DNA from: a virus
IMG/VR virus record: IMGVR_UViG_3300036791_001056
Location: 1-64,000 of that record
DNA: 64,000 bases
Direction: 5' to 3' (one strand)
In this document: positions 26,025 through 34,404 of the stretch, one piece after another
How positions within the stretch are numbered: position 1 is the stretch's first letter
Layout of the letters: each line of letters opens with the position of its first letter
Notes under the pieces: model-generated
What the model saw: the letters and a program-made list of their open reading frames with translations, nothing else
Told to the model about the DNA's origin: nothing
The model's database searches: none
Translations under genes and position numbers: made by a program

Positions 26025-27538
26025 TGAGTAACTCAGCTTTCGTCATCCTCGCCGCTGGCCGTGGCAGCCGGATGGGCCGGGTGGGAGAGAGCCTGCACAA
26101 GGCGCTCTTGCCGTTGAGCCAGAAGGCGATTCTCACTCACCTCATCGAGCTCGGCCCGCCTGATGCTGAGCTCATCATCTGCACCGGGTACCGCTCTGGC
26201 CAGCTGCGGGATTACATGGCGCTGGCGCATCCTGGGACGCCGGTAACGTGGGTTCACGTGCCGGGCTGGTCAGAACCCGGTGGCGGTCCCGGTGCCTCGC
26301 TGCTGGCGGCGCGTGAGGCGATCGGCGGGCGCAGCCTCGTAGTCACGTCGTGCGACACGCTCTGGGACCGTGACCCGACGCTGTGGCACGCTGATCTCGA
26401 GTCGTGGGCTGCCCACGCGCCTATTCCGGCGGGCAGTGCTCCTGAGCGCTGGTGCCGGCTGGCTGTGACGGGTGACCGCGTCAGCGCGGTGATCGACAAG
26501 AGCTCGGGTGAGTTGGGAGCAACGCGGGCGTACACGGGCCTCGCGCACATTGCCGTCACTGATCTGGCGGCGTTCTGGCGCGGCATCGAGGCGGGGCAGC
26601 TGCTGAACGGCGAGCTGCGGGACCCGGCCGGGCTGGCTGCGCTCGCTGAGCGAGGACGGCTGCGCGGTCGCCGCATCGGGTGGCTGGACACGGGTGACAT
26701 GATGGCGTACCGGCGCGCTGTCATCCTCCGTGACGGGTATGACTGGTCGAAGAGTCAAGAGGCCACGTGGGTGCTGCCCAGCAGCGGGCGCGTCGTTAAG
26801 TGGTGGGCAGACAGCGCAGCGGCGCTGCGCACCGCTCAGCGGCAGCGCTGGCTCACTGAGTTCGGCACCAGCGTCTCTGCCATCGAGGCGCAGCGCAACT
26901 CAATGCTTGGGCTGCGGTATGTCCCCGGTATCATCGGCTATGACGCGGTTAAGAGCGCTGATGATCTCACCGCGCTGCTGTCATCTCCACAGTTCGCGGC
27001 GATCTCACGGCCAGTCAAGGTAGATCCGGCTGCTGCGCGCGCCGCGTGCAGCAATTTCTACCATCTTAAGACCTTGACCCGGGTGAGCATGCTGCGCCAG
27101 CCGGTCCGGTCACTGGCTAGTGACGTTGCCCAGCAGATCCGCTGGGATGATGTGATCAATCACCCGCTTCCATCACGGTTTCACGGTGACTTCAATCTCG
27201 GGAACATGATCTTCGACGGGCAAGACTGGCGGTTTATCGACTGGCGCGACTCATTCGACGGCGCCTTCGGCACGCTCTGGGGTGACTACCGGTACGACGC
27301 CGCTAAGTTCCTCGCCGGTCTGCGCGTCCGATGGGACTGGGCACGGCACGGTGACTTCACGCCGTGGGCGACCGGGCGCGTGCTGTACCAGCACGCCCGC
27401 GAGCTGCTGGGCATCACGCCCGGCGTTGAAGAGATCGGGGTGCTGTCACTGCTGGCGTCTGCACCGCTGCACGAGGTGCCGCTGGACGAGGTGCTGGTGA
27501 CGCGCGCGGCCGAGTGGATGAGTGAGCTGAGGACGTAA
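26021..27538 (+). CDS. Nucleotidyltransferase fused to choline/aminoglycoside-kinase-like domain
   Basis: 505 residues. The N-terminal half starts with the sugar-nucleotidyltransferase signature FVILAAGRGSRMG and a Lys after it (HKALLPL). The C-terminal half has kinase motifs FHGDFNLGNMIF and FIDWRDSF (Brenner HxDxxxxN and DxD). The layout recalls LicC plus LicA (cytidylyl- and choline kinases) in one chain. It probably phosphorylates and then nucleotidylates the operon's small molecule. Confidence 0.75.
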   Translation: MMSNSAFVILAAGRGSRMGRVGESLHKALLPLSQKAILTHLIELGPPDAELIICTGYRSGQLRDYMALAHPGTPVTWVHVPGWSEPGGGPGASLLAAREAIGGRSLVVTSCDTLWDRDPTLWHADLESWAAHAPIPAGSAPERWCRLAVTGDRVSAVIDKSSGELGATRAYTGLAHIAVTDLAAFWRGIEAGQLLNGELRDPAGLAALAERGRLRGRRIGWLDTGDMMAYRRAVILRDGYDWSKSQEATWVLPSSGRVVKWWADSAAALRTAQRQRWLTEFGTSVSAIEAQRNSMLGLRYVPGIIGYDAVKSADDLTALLSSPQFAAISRPVKVDPAAARAACSNFYHLKTLTRVSMLRQPVRSLASDVAQQIRWDDVINHPLPSRFHGDFNLGNMIFDGQDWRFIDWRDSFDGAFGTLWGDYRYDAAKFLAGLRVRWDWARHGDFTPWATGRVLYQHARELLGITPGVEEIGVLSLLASAPLHEVPLDEVLVTRAAEWMSELRT

Positions 27539-28986
27539 TGCTCCGGATCGCTTACGGTAAGCTCGGCCGCATCGTCATATTTGACCAGAGCAAGTGGAAG
27601 ATGTCGGGTGAGGCGGAGGCTACCAACCTGCTGTACCGGCTCGCCGAGCGGAACCCGGCCATAGAGTGGCACGTTATCGGGAAGTCATCGGGTACTCCTG
27701 ACCCGCGCTACCCGAACATCGTGCGGTACTGGGACGAGAGCACGCCGAAGTCAGCGTGGGGCGTGGTTCCGGGTGGCGGTGGGCACATGTGCAATCACTG
27801 CAAGACTCCTGTGACCGAGTACACGTACCGGCTGCTGTGCTGTGGGCGCTCCAAGAGTGCGACCGAGTATGAGGAGCACCTCGCGCAGCTGGCTCCCAGC
27901 TTGGACGGTGCGGTGTTCCACCTGGGACAGCACGGCACCAGCCATAACTTCATTCCCAAGGTCGGGCGCACTTGGGATGACCAAGCGAGAGACGCCCGGG
28001 TGCGCCCGTACGTCTGGGCATTCAACTACGGCGGGTACGCGGTCCGAGCTCTCAACGCGCTCATGGACGCGCATGACGGCGAGACGGGCCGCATGGCGTG
28101 GCTCTGCCCGGACCCGCGGAACTACATGAACGGCCGCGACGTCAAGTGGCCCACGGGACTGGACGAGTTTGAGCCCGTCTTGGCGCAGTACGGCTGCGTG
28201 CTCAACGGCGTTCACGAGCGCTGGCGAGATGGCCGGCGGCCAGATCACCTCGGCATGGATGCCCGCATCGACGGCGGCACGTGGCGAGTTCAGCACCACT
28301 ACCGGCAGTCAGGCCTGGACATGCAGATGCTGCCCGATGACTGGGAGAGCTGGCCCGGCGAGGCATTTGCTGACCGGCATCCCATCGGTGTGGTGTCCAC
28401 GGCTGCGTACCTGCCACGCCGCGACTTCCGGCGCAGCGCGATGATCGCTGACTGGGTGCTGAGCAGCTTCCCGAGCGCGCCCATCTACGGGAAGTGGGAT
28501 GACCGGTCACTGGCTGACCTGCCCGCTGGCGCTAATATAGCAGCCAACACCCCTCACGACTTTGCTCAGCTCTTGGGATCGCTGCGGACGACGGTTGTTC
28601 TCCCGCCGACTCCCGCGGGCGCAGACGGGATGAAGTGGTGCACCGCTAAGCCGTGGCAAGCGTTCGCGGCGCGCGCCGTCGCATTCATGCTGCCGCCGGT
28701 GGACGCGCAGGGCTGGGTGATCCCGGCCACCCGGCAGGTGCCGGGCACGAGGCAAGTAGGAGTGGGTCTCTGGTCAGCCCGAGATGACTGGGCTGATGAG
28801 GACCTGCACCTCGCGAGCTGGCTGCGGCCCCAGAGCCCAGCTGAGCTGCAGGTGCGTGCCCACGCCGCGAGCACCAGCCCGGCCACGTGGGAGTGGCTCG
28901 TGACGGCGCAGCGGCGGCTGCTGGCTCGGCGGTGGGAACTGCGTGAGATAGAGTCTAGCATCGAGGAGAGGCTGAAGCTGAGATGA
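27538..28986 (+). CDS. Glycosyltransferase-like protein (GT-B)
   Basis: 482 residues. It begins LRIAYGKLGR and has NLLYRLAERNPAIEWHVIGKS, resembling GT-B phage glycosyltransferases, with a later HPIGVVSTAAYLPRRDFRRS and an ER-rich C terminus. It overlaps the nucleotidyltransferase stop by one base, so it is the likely user of the activated sugar. Modified cytosine in DNA is the leading candidate acceptor, since a dCMP-modifying enzyme is encoded upstream; a surface or host glycan is the alternative. Confidence 0.55.
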   Translation: MLRIAYGKLGRIVIFDQSKWKMSGEAEATNLLYRLAERNPAIEWHVIGKSSGTPDPRYPNIVRYWDESTPKSAWGVVPGGGGHMCNHCKTPVTEYTYRLLCCGRSKSATEYEEHLAQLAPSLDGAVFHLGQHGTSHNFIPKVGRTWDDQARDARVRPYVWAFNYGGYAVRALNALMDAHDGETGRMAWLCPDPRNYMNGRDVKWPTGLDEFEPVLAQYGCVLNGVHERWRDGRRPDHLGMDARIDGGTWRVQHHYRQSGLDMQMLPDDWESWPGEAFADRHPIGVVSTAAYLPRRDFRRSAMIADWVLSSFPSAPIYGKWDDRSLADLPAGANIAANTPHDFAQLLGSLRTTVVLPPTPAGADGMKWCTAKPWQAFAARAVAFMLPPVDAQGWVIPATRQVPGTRQVGVGLWSARDDWADEDLHLASWLRPQSPAELQVRAHAASTSPATWEWLVTAQRRLLARRWELREIESSIEERLKLR

Positions 28987-29216
28987 GTGAGAAGTACGAG
29001 AGCGCTGCTGATCTGGCGGCCAAGGTGGACTACGAGGGCAGTGTTGCCGACGCCATCATCGGTTACGGGATCAAAACCGAAGACCTGCCGGACGAGACTC
29101 CTCCTGATGTCCGTGCGGCGTGGGACCGGGTAGCGGGCATAACTGATGACGTCAACTACATCATCGAGTGGCTCGATGATGTTCAATCAGCAGCTGATGG
29201 GGATGAGCGTGAGTGA
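28983..29216 (+). CDS. Small acidic hypothetical protein
   Basis: 77 residues, acidic and helical (IIEWLDDVQSAADGDERE). 4-nt overlaps at both ends. Unrecognised. Confidence 0.5.
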   Translation: MSEKYESAADLAAKVDYEGSVADAIIGYGIKTEDLPDETPPDVRAAWDRVAGITDDVNYIIEWLDDVQSAADGDERE

Positions 29217-29788
29217 GTAGTACCGACGGCTGGCGCTGGCTCGAGTCGACCCGTGAGCTGCAAGAGACCGCTTACGGCGTGGACTTCAGCCAGCCTCAGA
29301 CAGGTGCGCAGCGCGCGGACAACATGGTTCACCAGGGCTTTGCGCTGATCATCGAGCTCGCTGAGGCGTTCGGCGAGATCCAGTGGAAGGACTGGGCGCA
29401 GAACCGCGGCGTTATCAACCGTGACGCGATGGTGGGTGAGCTCGTGGACACCGCGCACTTCTTGGCGAACATGCTCACTTACCTCGATGTGACCGATGAT
29501 GAGTGGGAGCTGCGCTACCGCGAGAAGCAAGAGCGCAACCGCGCCCGCCAGCTGCACGGCTATGATGCGGCCGCGACTAAGTGCCCGGAGTGCAAGCGCG
29601 AGCTGGACAAGCCCGGCGCCGTCCGGCTCGGCCGGCGGCGCTCGGCAGACAGCAGCACGCCGCTGGTGTGCGACATGTGCCGGGTCTGGCTGGGCTGGCT
29701 GTCGCGTGATGACCTGGTTATCTGGCGGCCGGGCGTGAGCGTTCCGCAGGTGACATCGGCGTCGTTGTGCGGTCGAGGCGACGAATGA
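29213..29788 (+). CDS. All-alpha dUTPase/MazG-type NTP pyrophosphatase with zinc ribbon
   Basis: 191 residues. The helical core ELAEAFGEIQWKDW and VGELVDTAHFLANML matches the dimeric dUTPase family (ExxE ... ExxD ... HF). A zinc ribbon (CPECKREL, CDMC) is attached at the C terminus. It probably hydrolyses dUTP or a (modified) dNTP. It precedes the dCMP deaminase gene, the usual partner. Confidence 0.7.
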   Translation: MSSTDGWRWLESTRELQETAYGVDFSQPQTGAQRADNMVHQGFALIIELAEAFGEIQWKDWAQNRGVINRDAMVGELVDTAHFLANMLTYLDVTDDEWELRYREKQERNRARQLHGYDAAATKCPECKRELDKPGAVRLGRRRSADSSTPLVCDMCRVWLGWLSRDDLVIWRPGVSVPQVTSASLCGRGDE

Positions 29789-30315
29789 GCGCGTTTAACC
29801 CGCTGACGCGCCCATCGTGGGACGAGTGGGGGCTGGGACTGGCTGCCGCGGTGGCTACCCGCGGCGAGTGCACCCGCCGGCGGATCGGCGCGGTCATCGT
29901 GAGCCGGCGCAGCCGGCAGGTGTGGGCCGGGTACAACGGCGCGCCGCCGGGAGCTAAGAGCTGCCTGCAGGGAGCGTGCCCCCGGGGACGGCACTTCGAG
30001 TTGGCTCGCGCCCAGCGCTTGGACGCGTCGACGGCCACGCAGTGTGCCTGTGGCAACGCGTGGCCGTGTCACCTGGCGGTCCTGCCGGACAGCGCGTACG
30101 ACACGGGAGAGGGCGCCTGCATCGCCACTCACGCCGAGCTGAACTGCCTGCTCGACGCTGGGAGGGCGCAGCTGAGCGCTGACTGCGTGATGTACGTGAG
30201 TGACCAGCCGTGTCCGGGCTGCCAGAAGATCGTAGCCGGGTACATCAGCCGCATCGTGTGGCCTGGTGGTGAGATCAGCGTGCCCAGAATTCATGTGCCG
30301 CCAGAATTCAAATAA
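29785..30315 (+). CDS. dCMP deaminase family
   Basis: 176 residues. The zinc motif HAELNCLLDAG and the distal PCPGCQK are intact, and GAVIVSRRSRQVWAGYNGAPPGA fits dCMP deaminases. The frame opens at 29767, but ATG 29785 overlaps the upstream stop. It supplies dUMP or edits the pool when dCMP is being modified. Confidence 0.85.
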   Translation: MSAFNPLTRPSWDEWGLGLAAAVATRGECTRRRIGAVIVSRRSRQVWAGYNGAPPGAKSCLQGACPRGRHFELARAQRLDASTATQCACGNAWPCHLAVLPDSAYDTGEGACIATHAELNCLLDAGRAQLSADCVMYVSDQPCPGCQKIVAGYISRIVWPGGEISVPRIHVPPEFK

Positions 30316-30329
30316 GTTTTCGATCGTGG

Positions 30330-30335
30330 TATGAT
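30330..30335 (+). promoter_or_regulatory. Extended -10 promoter (GTGG-TATGAT)
   Basis: TATGAT preceded by CGTGG, with a weak TTCAAA 17 bp upstream. The start codon of the methyltransferase homologue follows within 7 bases, so its transcript would be leaderless or nearly so. Confidence 0.5.
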
Positions 30336-30341
30336 AGAGTC

Positions 30342-32153
30342 GTGACCTACACCTTCCTGGACTGCCAGGGATTCGCCGGAGGCTTCGCTTGCGGTGCCAC
30401 GCTGGCGGGCTTTAAGCTCATCGGTAAGCAGGAGAACCCGAAGAACTTCGGTGGCCTGCTCATGGAGGCCAACCGAGCGCTGCTCGGTGATGACTGGCAG
30501 ACCCAAGCGTGCGCGCCTGCTGAGTGGGAGCCCATCCGTGCCCACGTGGTGTTCGGGAACCCGCCGTGCTCGGGATTCTCGAACTTCAGCGCCGGGACGG
30601 GTGCGTACGGCATCGACTCCAAGATCAATGACTGCATGTGGGACCTGCACCACTACGCGGCGAGGGTGCGGCCTCATATTGTCATCATGGAGTCTGTGGC
30701 GCAGGCGTTCAGCAAGGGCCTGCCGCTGATGCAAGAGCTGTCGGCTACCCTGCGCCGCGAGTCCGGGCTGGCGTACCGGACCACCCACGTCATTCAAGAC
30801 AACTACTCGGTAGGCGGCTGCACGCTGCGGCGTCGGTACTTTCTCGTGAACAGCCTGGTCCCGTTTGGCGTCGAGAGGTTCGAGCACACGTGGCTGCCCA
30901 CCGTGGGAGACGCCATCAGTGACCTGCGCTCACTTCCCGCATCGTGGGATGCGCAGCGGTACCAGGCGCCGCCGACGTGGTGGTCGCACCAGCTGCGCTC
31001 ACCTGACGGGCTGGTGGACGGGCACAGCGTCATTCCGGTCCCGAACATGCAGCGCCTCTCGGCGCTGCAGCGCGATCACGTGCGGTGGGAGCCGGGTGAC
31101 CGCGAGTCCGAGATGCTGCAGAAGTACTACAATGAGTTTGGTGAGCTGCCGGAAGAATATGATTACCAGTCGCACGCCAGCCACACGCGGCACCTCTCGC
31201 GGGCCAAGCACCTCATTGACCGCGGTCTCGAGACGGGAGGCTACGGCCAGACGCGGTACTGGCCGTGGGACCAGCCCGGCCGCGTCATCACCGGTCACGG
31301 CCCGTACCAGGTCCGGCACCCAGACAACAGACCGTACACGCACCGTGAGACCGCGCGCATCATGGGATTCCCAGATGACTGGGTGTGCGGCTCGCTGCGG
31401 CACATCAAGGGCATGCACCAGTACTGGGGCAAGGGAACGTCAGTTCACCCGGCGCTGTGGATCACGAGCTGGGCGCGCGAGTCGCTGGACGGGAACCCGG
31501 GCAGCCTGCAGGGTCAAGTGCTGCCTGACGGCAGCCATCTCATCGATGTCTCACCTGACTGGAAGGCGGCTGCTCGGCGGCTGGGCATCGCTGAGCAGTT
31601 CGGGCTGGCGGTCCGAGACGCGCAGACCCGGGTGCTGCCGCCGGCTGCGCCAGAGTCCGAGGAAGAGGAGAGGATCGAAGTGAGTGACGAGGAGATCAGT
31701 GACCTGCTCGATGCTGAGCTGCTGATGCATCCTGATGACGATCCGGAAGAGCCAGCTGAGCTAGATCACCAGCGCAGCGCGGACTTCAGCGATGAGGCGG
31801 CTGAGCTGCCTGAGTGGGAGCGGGAGCTGCTGGCGCGCCAGCACGTGCCGCCTCCTGACGCACTGGTGGTTCCCGAGACTCTCACTACTGGCGCAGACAA
31901 CAAGCGCTACCCAGGGTGGGAGTATGACCGGAGCCCGGCGAAGGGACCCACGTGGCGACCGGAGGTCCTGGACCGGCTGGTTGACCTAGCGCAGCTGAGC
32001 ACCGGGGCCGACGCTAAGCCGGGGCAGGTCGCCGTCGTCATCAACAGCGCAGCGTTCCGAGACACGCACGGGGCCCAAGAGCTGCGGGGCTGCGCGTCTT
32101 ATCACGTCACACAGGCCCGGGCGCGGTTGGCGCAAGAACGATCACCAGGGTGA
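30342..32153 (+). CDS. C5-cytosine methyltransferase homologue with long C-terminal extension
   Basis: 603 residues. Motif I FLDCQGFAGGFACG, motif IV GNPPCSGFS with the catalytic Cys, motif VI IVIMESV (usual ENV), motif VIII GGCTLRRRYFLV, motif IX/X region RETARIMGFPDDW and GKGTSVHPALW. The Asn-to-Ser change in motif VI and SGFS after the PPC Cys are atypical. An acidic extension (about 430-600) is unassigned. It may methylate or otherwise alter cytosine at C5, in a phage that probably modifies dCMP before incorporation. Confidence 0.7.
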   Translation: MTYTFLDCQGFAGGFACGATLAGFKLIGKQENPKNFGGLLMEANRALLGDDWQTQACAPAEWEPIRAHVVFGNPPCSGFSNFSAGTGAYGIDSKINDCMWDLHHYAARVRPHIVIMESVAQAFSKGLPLMQELSATLRRESGLAYRTTHVIQDNYSVGGCTLRRRYFLVNSLVPFGVERFEHTWLPTVGDAISDLRSLPASWDAQRYQAPPTWWSHQLRSPDGLVDGHSVIPVPNMQRLSALQRDHVRWEPGDRESEMLQKYYNEFGELPEEYDYQSHASHTRHLSRAKHLIDRGLETGGYGQTRYWPWDQPGRVITGHGPYQVRHPDNRPYTHRETARIMGFPDDWVCGSLRHIKGMHQYWGKGTSVHPALWITSWARESLDGNPGSLQGQVLPDGSHLIDVSPDWKAAARRLGIAEQFGLAVRDAQTRVLPPAAPESEEEERIEVSDEEISDLLDAELLMHPDDDPEEPAELDHQRSADFSDEAAELPEWERELLARQHVPPPDALVVPETLTTGADNKRYPGWEYDRSPAKGPTWRPEVLDRLVDLAQLSTGADAKPGQVAVVINSAAFRDTHGAQELRGCASYHVTQARARLAQERSPG

Positions 32154-32395
32154 GCGTCACCGTGCCGGGCGTGAGCGCGCCCGGCTACAGCGCCATCGCG
32201 GGCGCCGTCACGGGCGTCGTGCTCTGGGTGCTGAGCACGTATGCCTTCAGCGGCCGCGCGGTGCCCGCGCCCATCGAGGGCGCGGCGTGGGTGCCGATCC
32301 CGGCCGCGGTCAGCGGCTTGGCCGCGCTCGTCACCCGGCGGAGCACGACCTCAACGACATCAGCTCCCTCACCAGCGGAATCATCACATCGCTGA
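32150..32395 (+). CDS. Holin-like two-helix membrane protein
   Basis: 81 residues. Two hydrophobic helices (YSAIAGAVTGVVLWVLSTYAF and WVPIPAAVSGLAALV) joined by a short turn, with a polar Ser/Thr-rich tail, as in class II holins. The lysin-like gene is far away (54767), so the call is structural only. Confidence 0.45.
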   Translation: MSVTVPGVSAPGYSAIAGAVTGVVLWVLSTYAFSGRAVPAPIEGAAWVPIPAAVSGLAALVTRRSTTSTTSAPSPAESSHR

Positions 32396-32414
32396 GCTGA
32401 CGCGTGAAAGACGG

Positions 32415-32443
32415 TTTACAAGCCCAGTGACTTGTGATAGAGT
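32415..32443 (+). promoter_or_regulatory. Promoter TTTACA-17-TAGAGT
   Basis: -35 TTTACA (32415-32420), 17 bp, -10 TAGAGT (32438-32443) with TTGTGA before it. It reads into a structured, apparently non-coding leader. Confidence 0.8.
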
Positions 32444-32449
32444 TTCTAT

Positions 32450-32564
32450 CGTTAGCCCGCCGGGGCAGGGATGGGGCGAAGGTCCGGAGCCTCTCGGCCA
32501 GGTTGACGCGCAGTGACCGGCAGGCAGCTGTAACTCCTCACAGGGCTGTCTGCCTGCCGGTCAC
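32450..32564 (+). ncRNA. Candidate structured small RNA or leader
   Basis: Begins just after the promoter above and ends in a perfect 15-bp hairpin (32513-32527 with 32550-32564, 22-nt loop). No ORF or ribosome site lies inside. It could be a short stable RNA or an attenuated leader for the small gene at 32593. Confidence 0.4.
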
Positions 32565-32592
32565 GGCAACAACTCCATAGCGAGGTACCCAG

Positions 32593-32706
32593 ATGAGGGC
32601 GTGCGCCCAGCGCTCAGCACTCACGCTGAGCGAGCGCCAGCAGGAAGCCGACGAGGCCTGGCGGTTCTACGGTGAGCGACCCGCGCGCGGGCTGCAGGGA
32701 GACTGA
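32593..32706 (+). CDS. Small hypothetical protein
   Basis: 37 residues, charged and helical (TLSERQQEADEAWRFYGE). ATG with a weak GAGG upstream. It is the last protein gene before the tRNA array. Confidence 0.35.
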   Translation: MRACAQRSALTLSERQQEADEAWRFYGERPARGLQGD

Positions 32707-33013
32707 TCATCTCCAGACTCACGTGCTGTGCGTACAGCCTCACCTGGGTATCTCGCAGTACGGTCGAGCACTCATGCCTGGCCCCGCAGCGGGGAGACAC
32801 TGGCACCGAGAGCCTCAGCCGGTAAAATCAGTTTGGCCCGCCGGCAACGGTGGTATAGTAGGTAACGTAACACAGCACGACCGGAGCCTCGGCTCCCTCC
32901 GCCCGCACGTGGCCGGAGTAGCCTCCCTTGGGAGATTTGAGAACTCCATAGTGAAGCCATCGTGACGGGCGGCGCAGGTCAGATACCGGGCCTGCGCCGA
33001 CCTGTCCACACAA
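32707..33013 (+). other. Promoter and structured leader of the tRNA array
   Basis: About 300 bases without a gene. They contain the array promoter (below), a small hairpin around GGAGCC/GGCTCC and an 8-bp hairpin GGCGCAGG/CCTGCGCC shortly before the first tRNA, likely processing signals. Confidence 0.4.
32832..32859 (+). promoter_or_regulatory. tRNA-array promoter (GTGG-TATAGT)
   Basis: -10 TATAGT (32854-32859) with ACGGTGG upstream; the best -35 is TTTGGC (32832-32837), 16 bp away. It lies about 155 bases before the first tRNA. Confidence 0.6.
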
Positions 33014-33084
33014 GCGGACGTCGTCCAACGGTAGGACAGTGGTCTCCAAAGCCACTTATGGGGGTTCGAATCCTCCCGGCCGTG
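33014..33084 (+). tRNA. tRNA-Trp (CCA)
   Basis: Full cloverleaf, loop CTCCAAA, T loop TTCGAAT. Acceptor GCGGACG has one A-G mismatch. No encoded CCA. First tRNA of the array. Confidence 0.8.
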
Positions 33085-33092
33085 CGTTACAC

Positions 33093-33163
33093 GGGCTGGT
33101 AGCATAGCGGTAGTGCATCGCGTTCGCAGCGCGGTGACCCGGGTTCGAGTCCCGGCCGGTCCA
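33093..33163 (+). tRNA. tRNA-Ala (CGC)
   Basis: Acceptor GGGCTGG/CCGGTCC, loop TTCGCAG, T loop TTCGAGT. Confidence 0.8.
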
Positions 33164-33393
33164 CGACCCATCCTGCGGGAGTCATAATAGCGGGCGCAGC
33201 CATAGCGCGCGGCGGCGAAGCCGACGGGCAAAAGCGCGCAGGTGACCGGCGACCGTCTGCAGCGGAAGCGCCGGCACCGACTGGTCCGAAAGTTGCCGGC
33301 CATCCCAGGCGCGAGACGTCACCGGGACGCGGTAGGACCTCACATCCACCTGGGCACCCCTGCGCAATCCTGCTTGGTGCCCAGGGGGAACAT
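33164..33393 (+). other. Structured spacer in tRNA array
   Basis: About 230 bases with no tRNA or gene. It has an 11-bp hairpin (33348-33358 with 33376-33386) and GCGCGC inverted repeats. A GGTCCGAAAG stretch recalls Y RNAs but lacks the partner strand (see rejected list). Confidence 0.35.
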
Positions 33394-33466
33394 GGGCGGC
33401 TAGCTCTAACGGTAGAGCGACTCCCTTGCACGGAGAAGGTTCGGGGTTCAAGTCCCCGGCTGTCCA
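33394..33466 (+). tRNA. tRNA-Ala (TGC)
   Basis: Acceptor GGGCGGC/GCTGTCC, loop CTTGCAC, 4-bp anticodon stem plus an A-A mismatch, T loop TTCAAGT. Confidence 0.75.
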
Positions 33467-33476
33467 CGGCCGGAAG

Positions 33477-33511
33477 TCACGGGTTCGAGTCCCGTCTCAT
33501 CACTTGAGACG
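33477..33511 (+). pseudogene. Orphan T arm with adjoining hairpin (tRNA relic)
   Basis: ACGGG-TTCGAGT-CCCGT followed by CCGTCTC/GAGACGG pairing over ATCACTT. No D or anticodon arm is present. It resembles the T arm plus closed acceptor of the permuted modules at 41257-41861, but no Ro stem flanks it. Confidence 0.4.
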
Positions 33512-33611
33512 GCGTGATCACCTTTAGTGCTGATTAGTACGCATGGCGGGACATCAGCACGGCGAGGGGCGCGCTGGTGATGAGTACCTCAGCGGCAGAG
33601 GCCGGCACTCT

Positions 33612-33685
33612 GGGGCTGTAGCGCAGCTTGGTAGCGCAACTGCATGGCATGCAGTAGGTCGCGGGTTCAAATCCCGCCTGCTCCA
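33612..33685 (+). tRNA. tRNA-Ala (GGC)
   Basis: Loop ATGGCAT, acceptor GGGGCTG/CTGCTCC with one T-T mismatch. Confidence 0.75.
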
Positions 33686-33792
33686 CCTGGGAGATGGCAA
33701 GTCTGCCGGCATGTGTAGAGGGCCGTGACGGGTACCTCAGCGGGGGTGATACCGAAGGCCGGGTGTCTCCGGCGGCAAACCAGCAGGTTCAG

Positions 33793-33865
33793 CGGAAACG
33801 AGGAAGACGGTTAATCCACCTGGCTGGGGGCCAGGTAACACCGGGTCCGACTCCCGGGTTTCCGA
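33793..33865 (+). tRNA. tRNA-Pro (GGG)
   Basis: Acceptor CGGAAAC/GTTTCCG, loop CTGGGGG, 3-bp D stem. The T loop is TCCGACT (C at position 55). Confidence 0.75.
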
Positions 33866-33884
33866 CGCAAGTTTAAAAACAGGG

Positions 33885-33959
33885 CGGAATGTAGCGCAGC
33901 TTGGTTAGCGCACCGCGTTCGGGACGCGGGGGCCGGCGGTTCAAGTCCGCCCATTCCGA
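33885..33959 (+). tRNA. tRNA-Pro (CGG)
   Basis: Acceptor CGGAATG/CATTCCG, loop TTCGGGA, T loop TTCAAGT. An HNH gene starts 2 nt after its discriminator base. Confidence 0.85.
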
Positions 33960-33960
33960 C

Positions 33961-34347
33961 GTGGTTTACTACGGTGAACAACGACGCCAATATCAACGTG
34001 AACGACGCGCACAACTCCGGGCAGCGTGGTTCGCAGGTAAAATATGCGCGCACTGTGGTGCCACTGATAAACTTGAGCTAGATCACATTGATCCGGCAAC
34101 TAAGATCTCACACGTAATCTGGAGTTGGAGCGCAGAACGGCGTGATGCTGAGCTAGCTAAATGTCAAGCACTCTGTAAAGTGTGTCATCAGCGGAAATCA
34201 ACTGATGAATCACGTGCTTTGCAAGTCGGTTCAACCGTACCAGCCGATCGAAAAGAAAAGATCAGAGCGGCACTAAAAGAACGGTACAACACACCTGAAG
34301 GCCGAGCGCACATGCGCTGGGTCTCTCATCACCGGAGCATCGCGTAA
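33961..34347 (+). CDS. HNH homing endonuclease between two tRNA-Pro sequences
   Basis: 128 residues. The HNH core is CAHCGATDKLELDHIDP and LCKVCHQRKS, with a basic N terminus and a DNA-binding-like tail (REKIRAALKERYNTPEGR). GTG start lies one base after the tRNA-Pro(CGG) discriminator. Base composition is visibly less GC-rich than the phage average, a sign of transfer. It is followed at once by the 3' part of a tRNA-Pro(TGG). Confidence 0.75.
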   Translation: MVYYGEQRRQYQRERRAQLRAAWFAGKICAHCGATDKLELDHIDPATKISHVIWSWSAERRDAELAKCQALCKVCHQRKSTDESRALQVGSTVPADRKEKIRAALKERYNTPEGRAHMRWVSHHRSIA

Positions 34348-34404
34348 GGGTCAGCGCGCCAGCTTTGGGAGCTGGGAGATGGGGTTCGAGTCCCTGTGTT
34401 CCGA
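34348..34404 (+). pseudogene. 3' portion of tRNA-Pro (TGG), 5' end replaced by HNH gene
   Basis: GGTCAGCGCG, anticodon stem CCAGC-TTTGGGA-GCTGG, T arm and TGTTCCG remain. The 5' acceptor strand and part of the D arm are missing. The 5' half of tRNA-Pro(CGG) (CGGAATG) could pair with TGTTCCG using two wobble pairs. Confidence 0.65.

Noticed and set aside
33167-33393. GGTCCGAAAG with a later CACATCC as a further Y RNA
   Set aside because: The loop strand is not GTCGAA, the supposed terminal strands do not pair beyond two or three bases, and no second stem forms.
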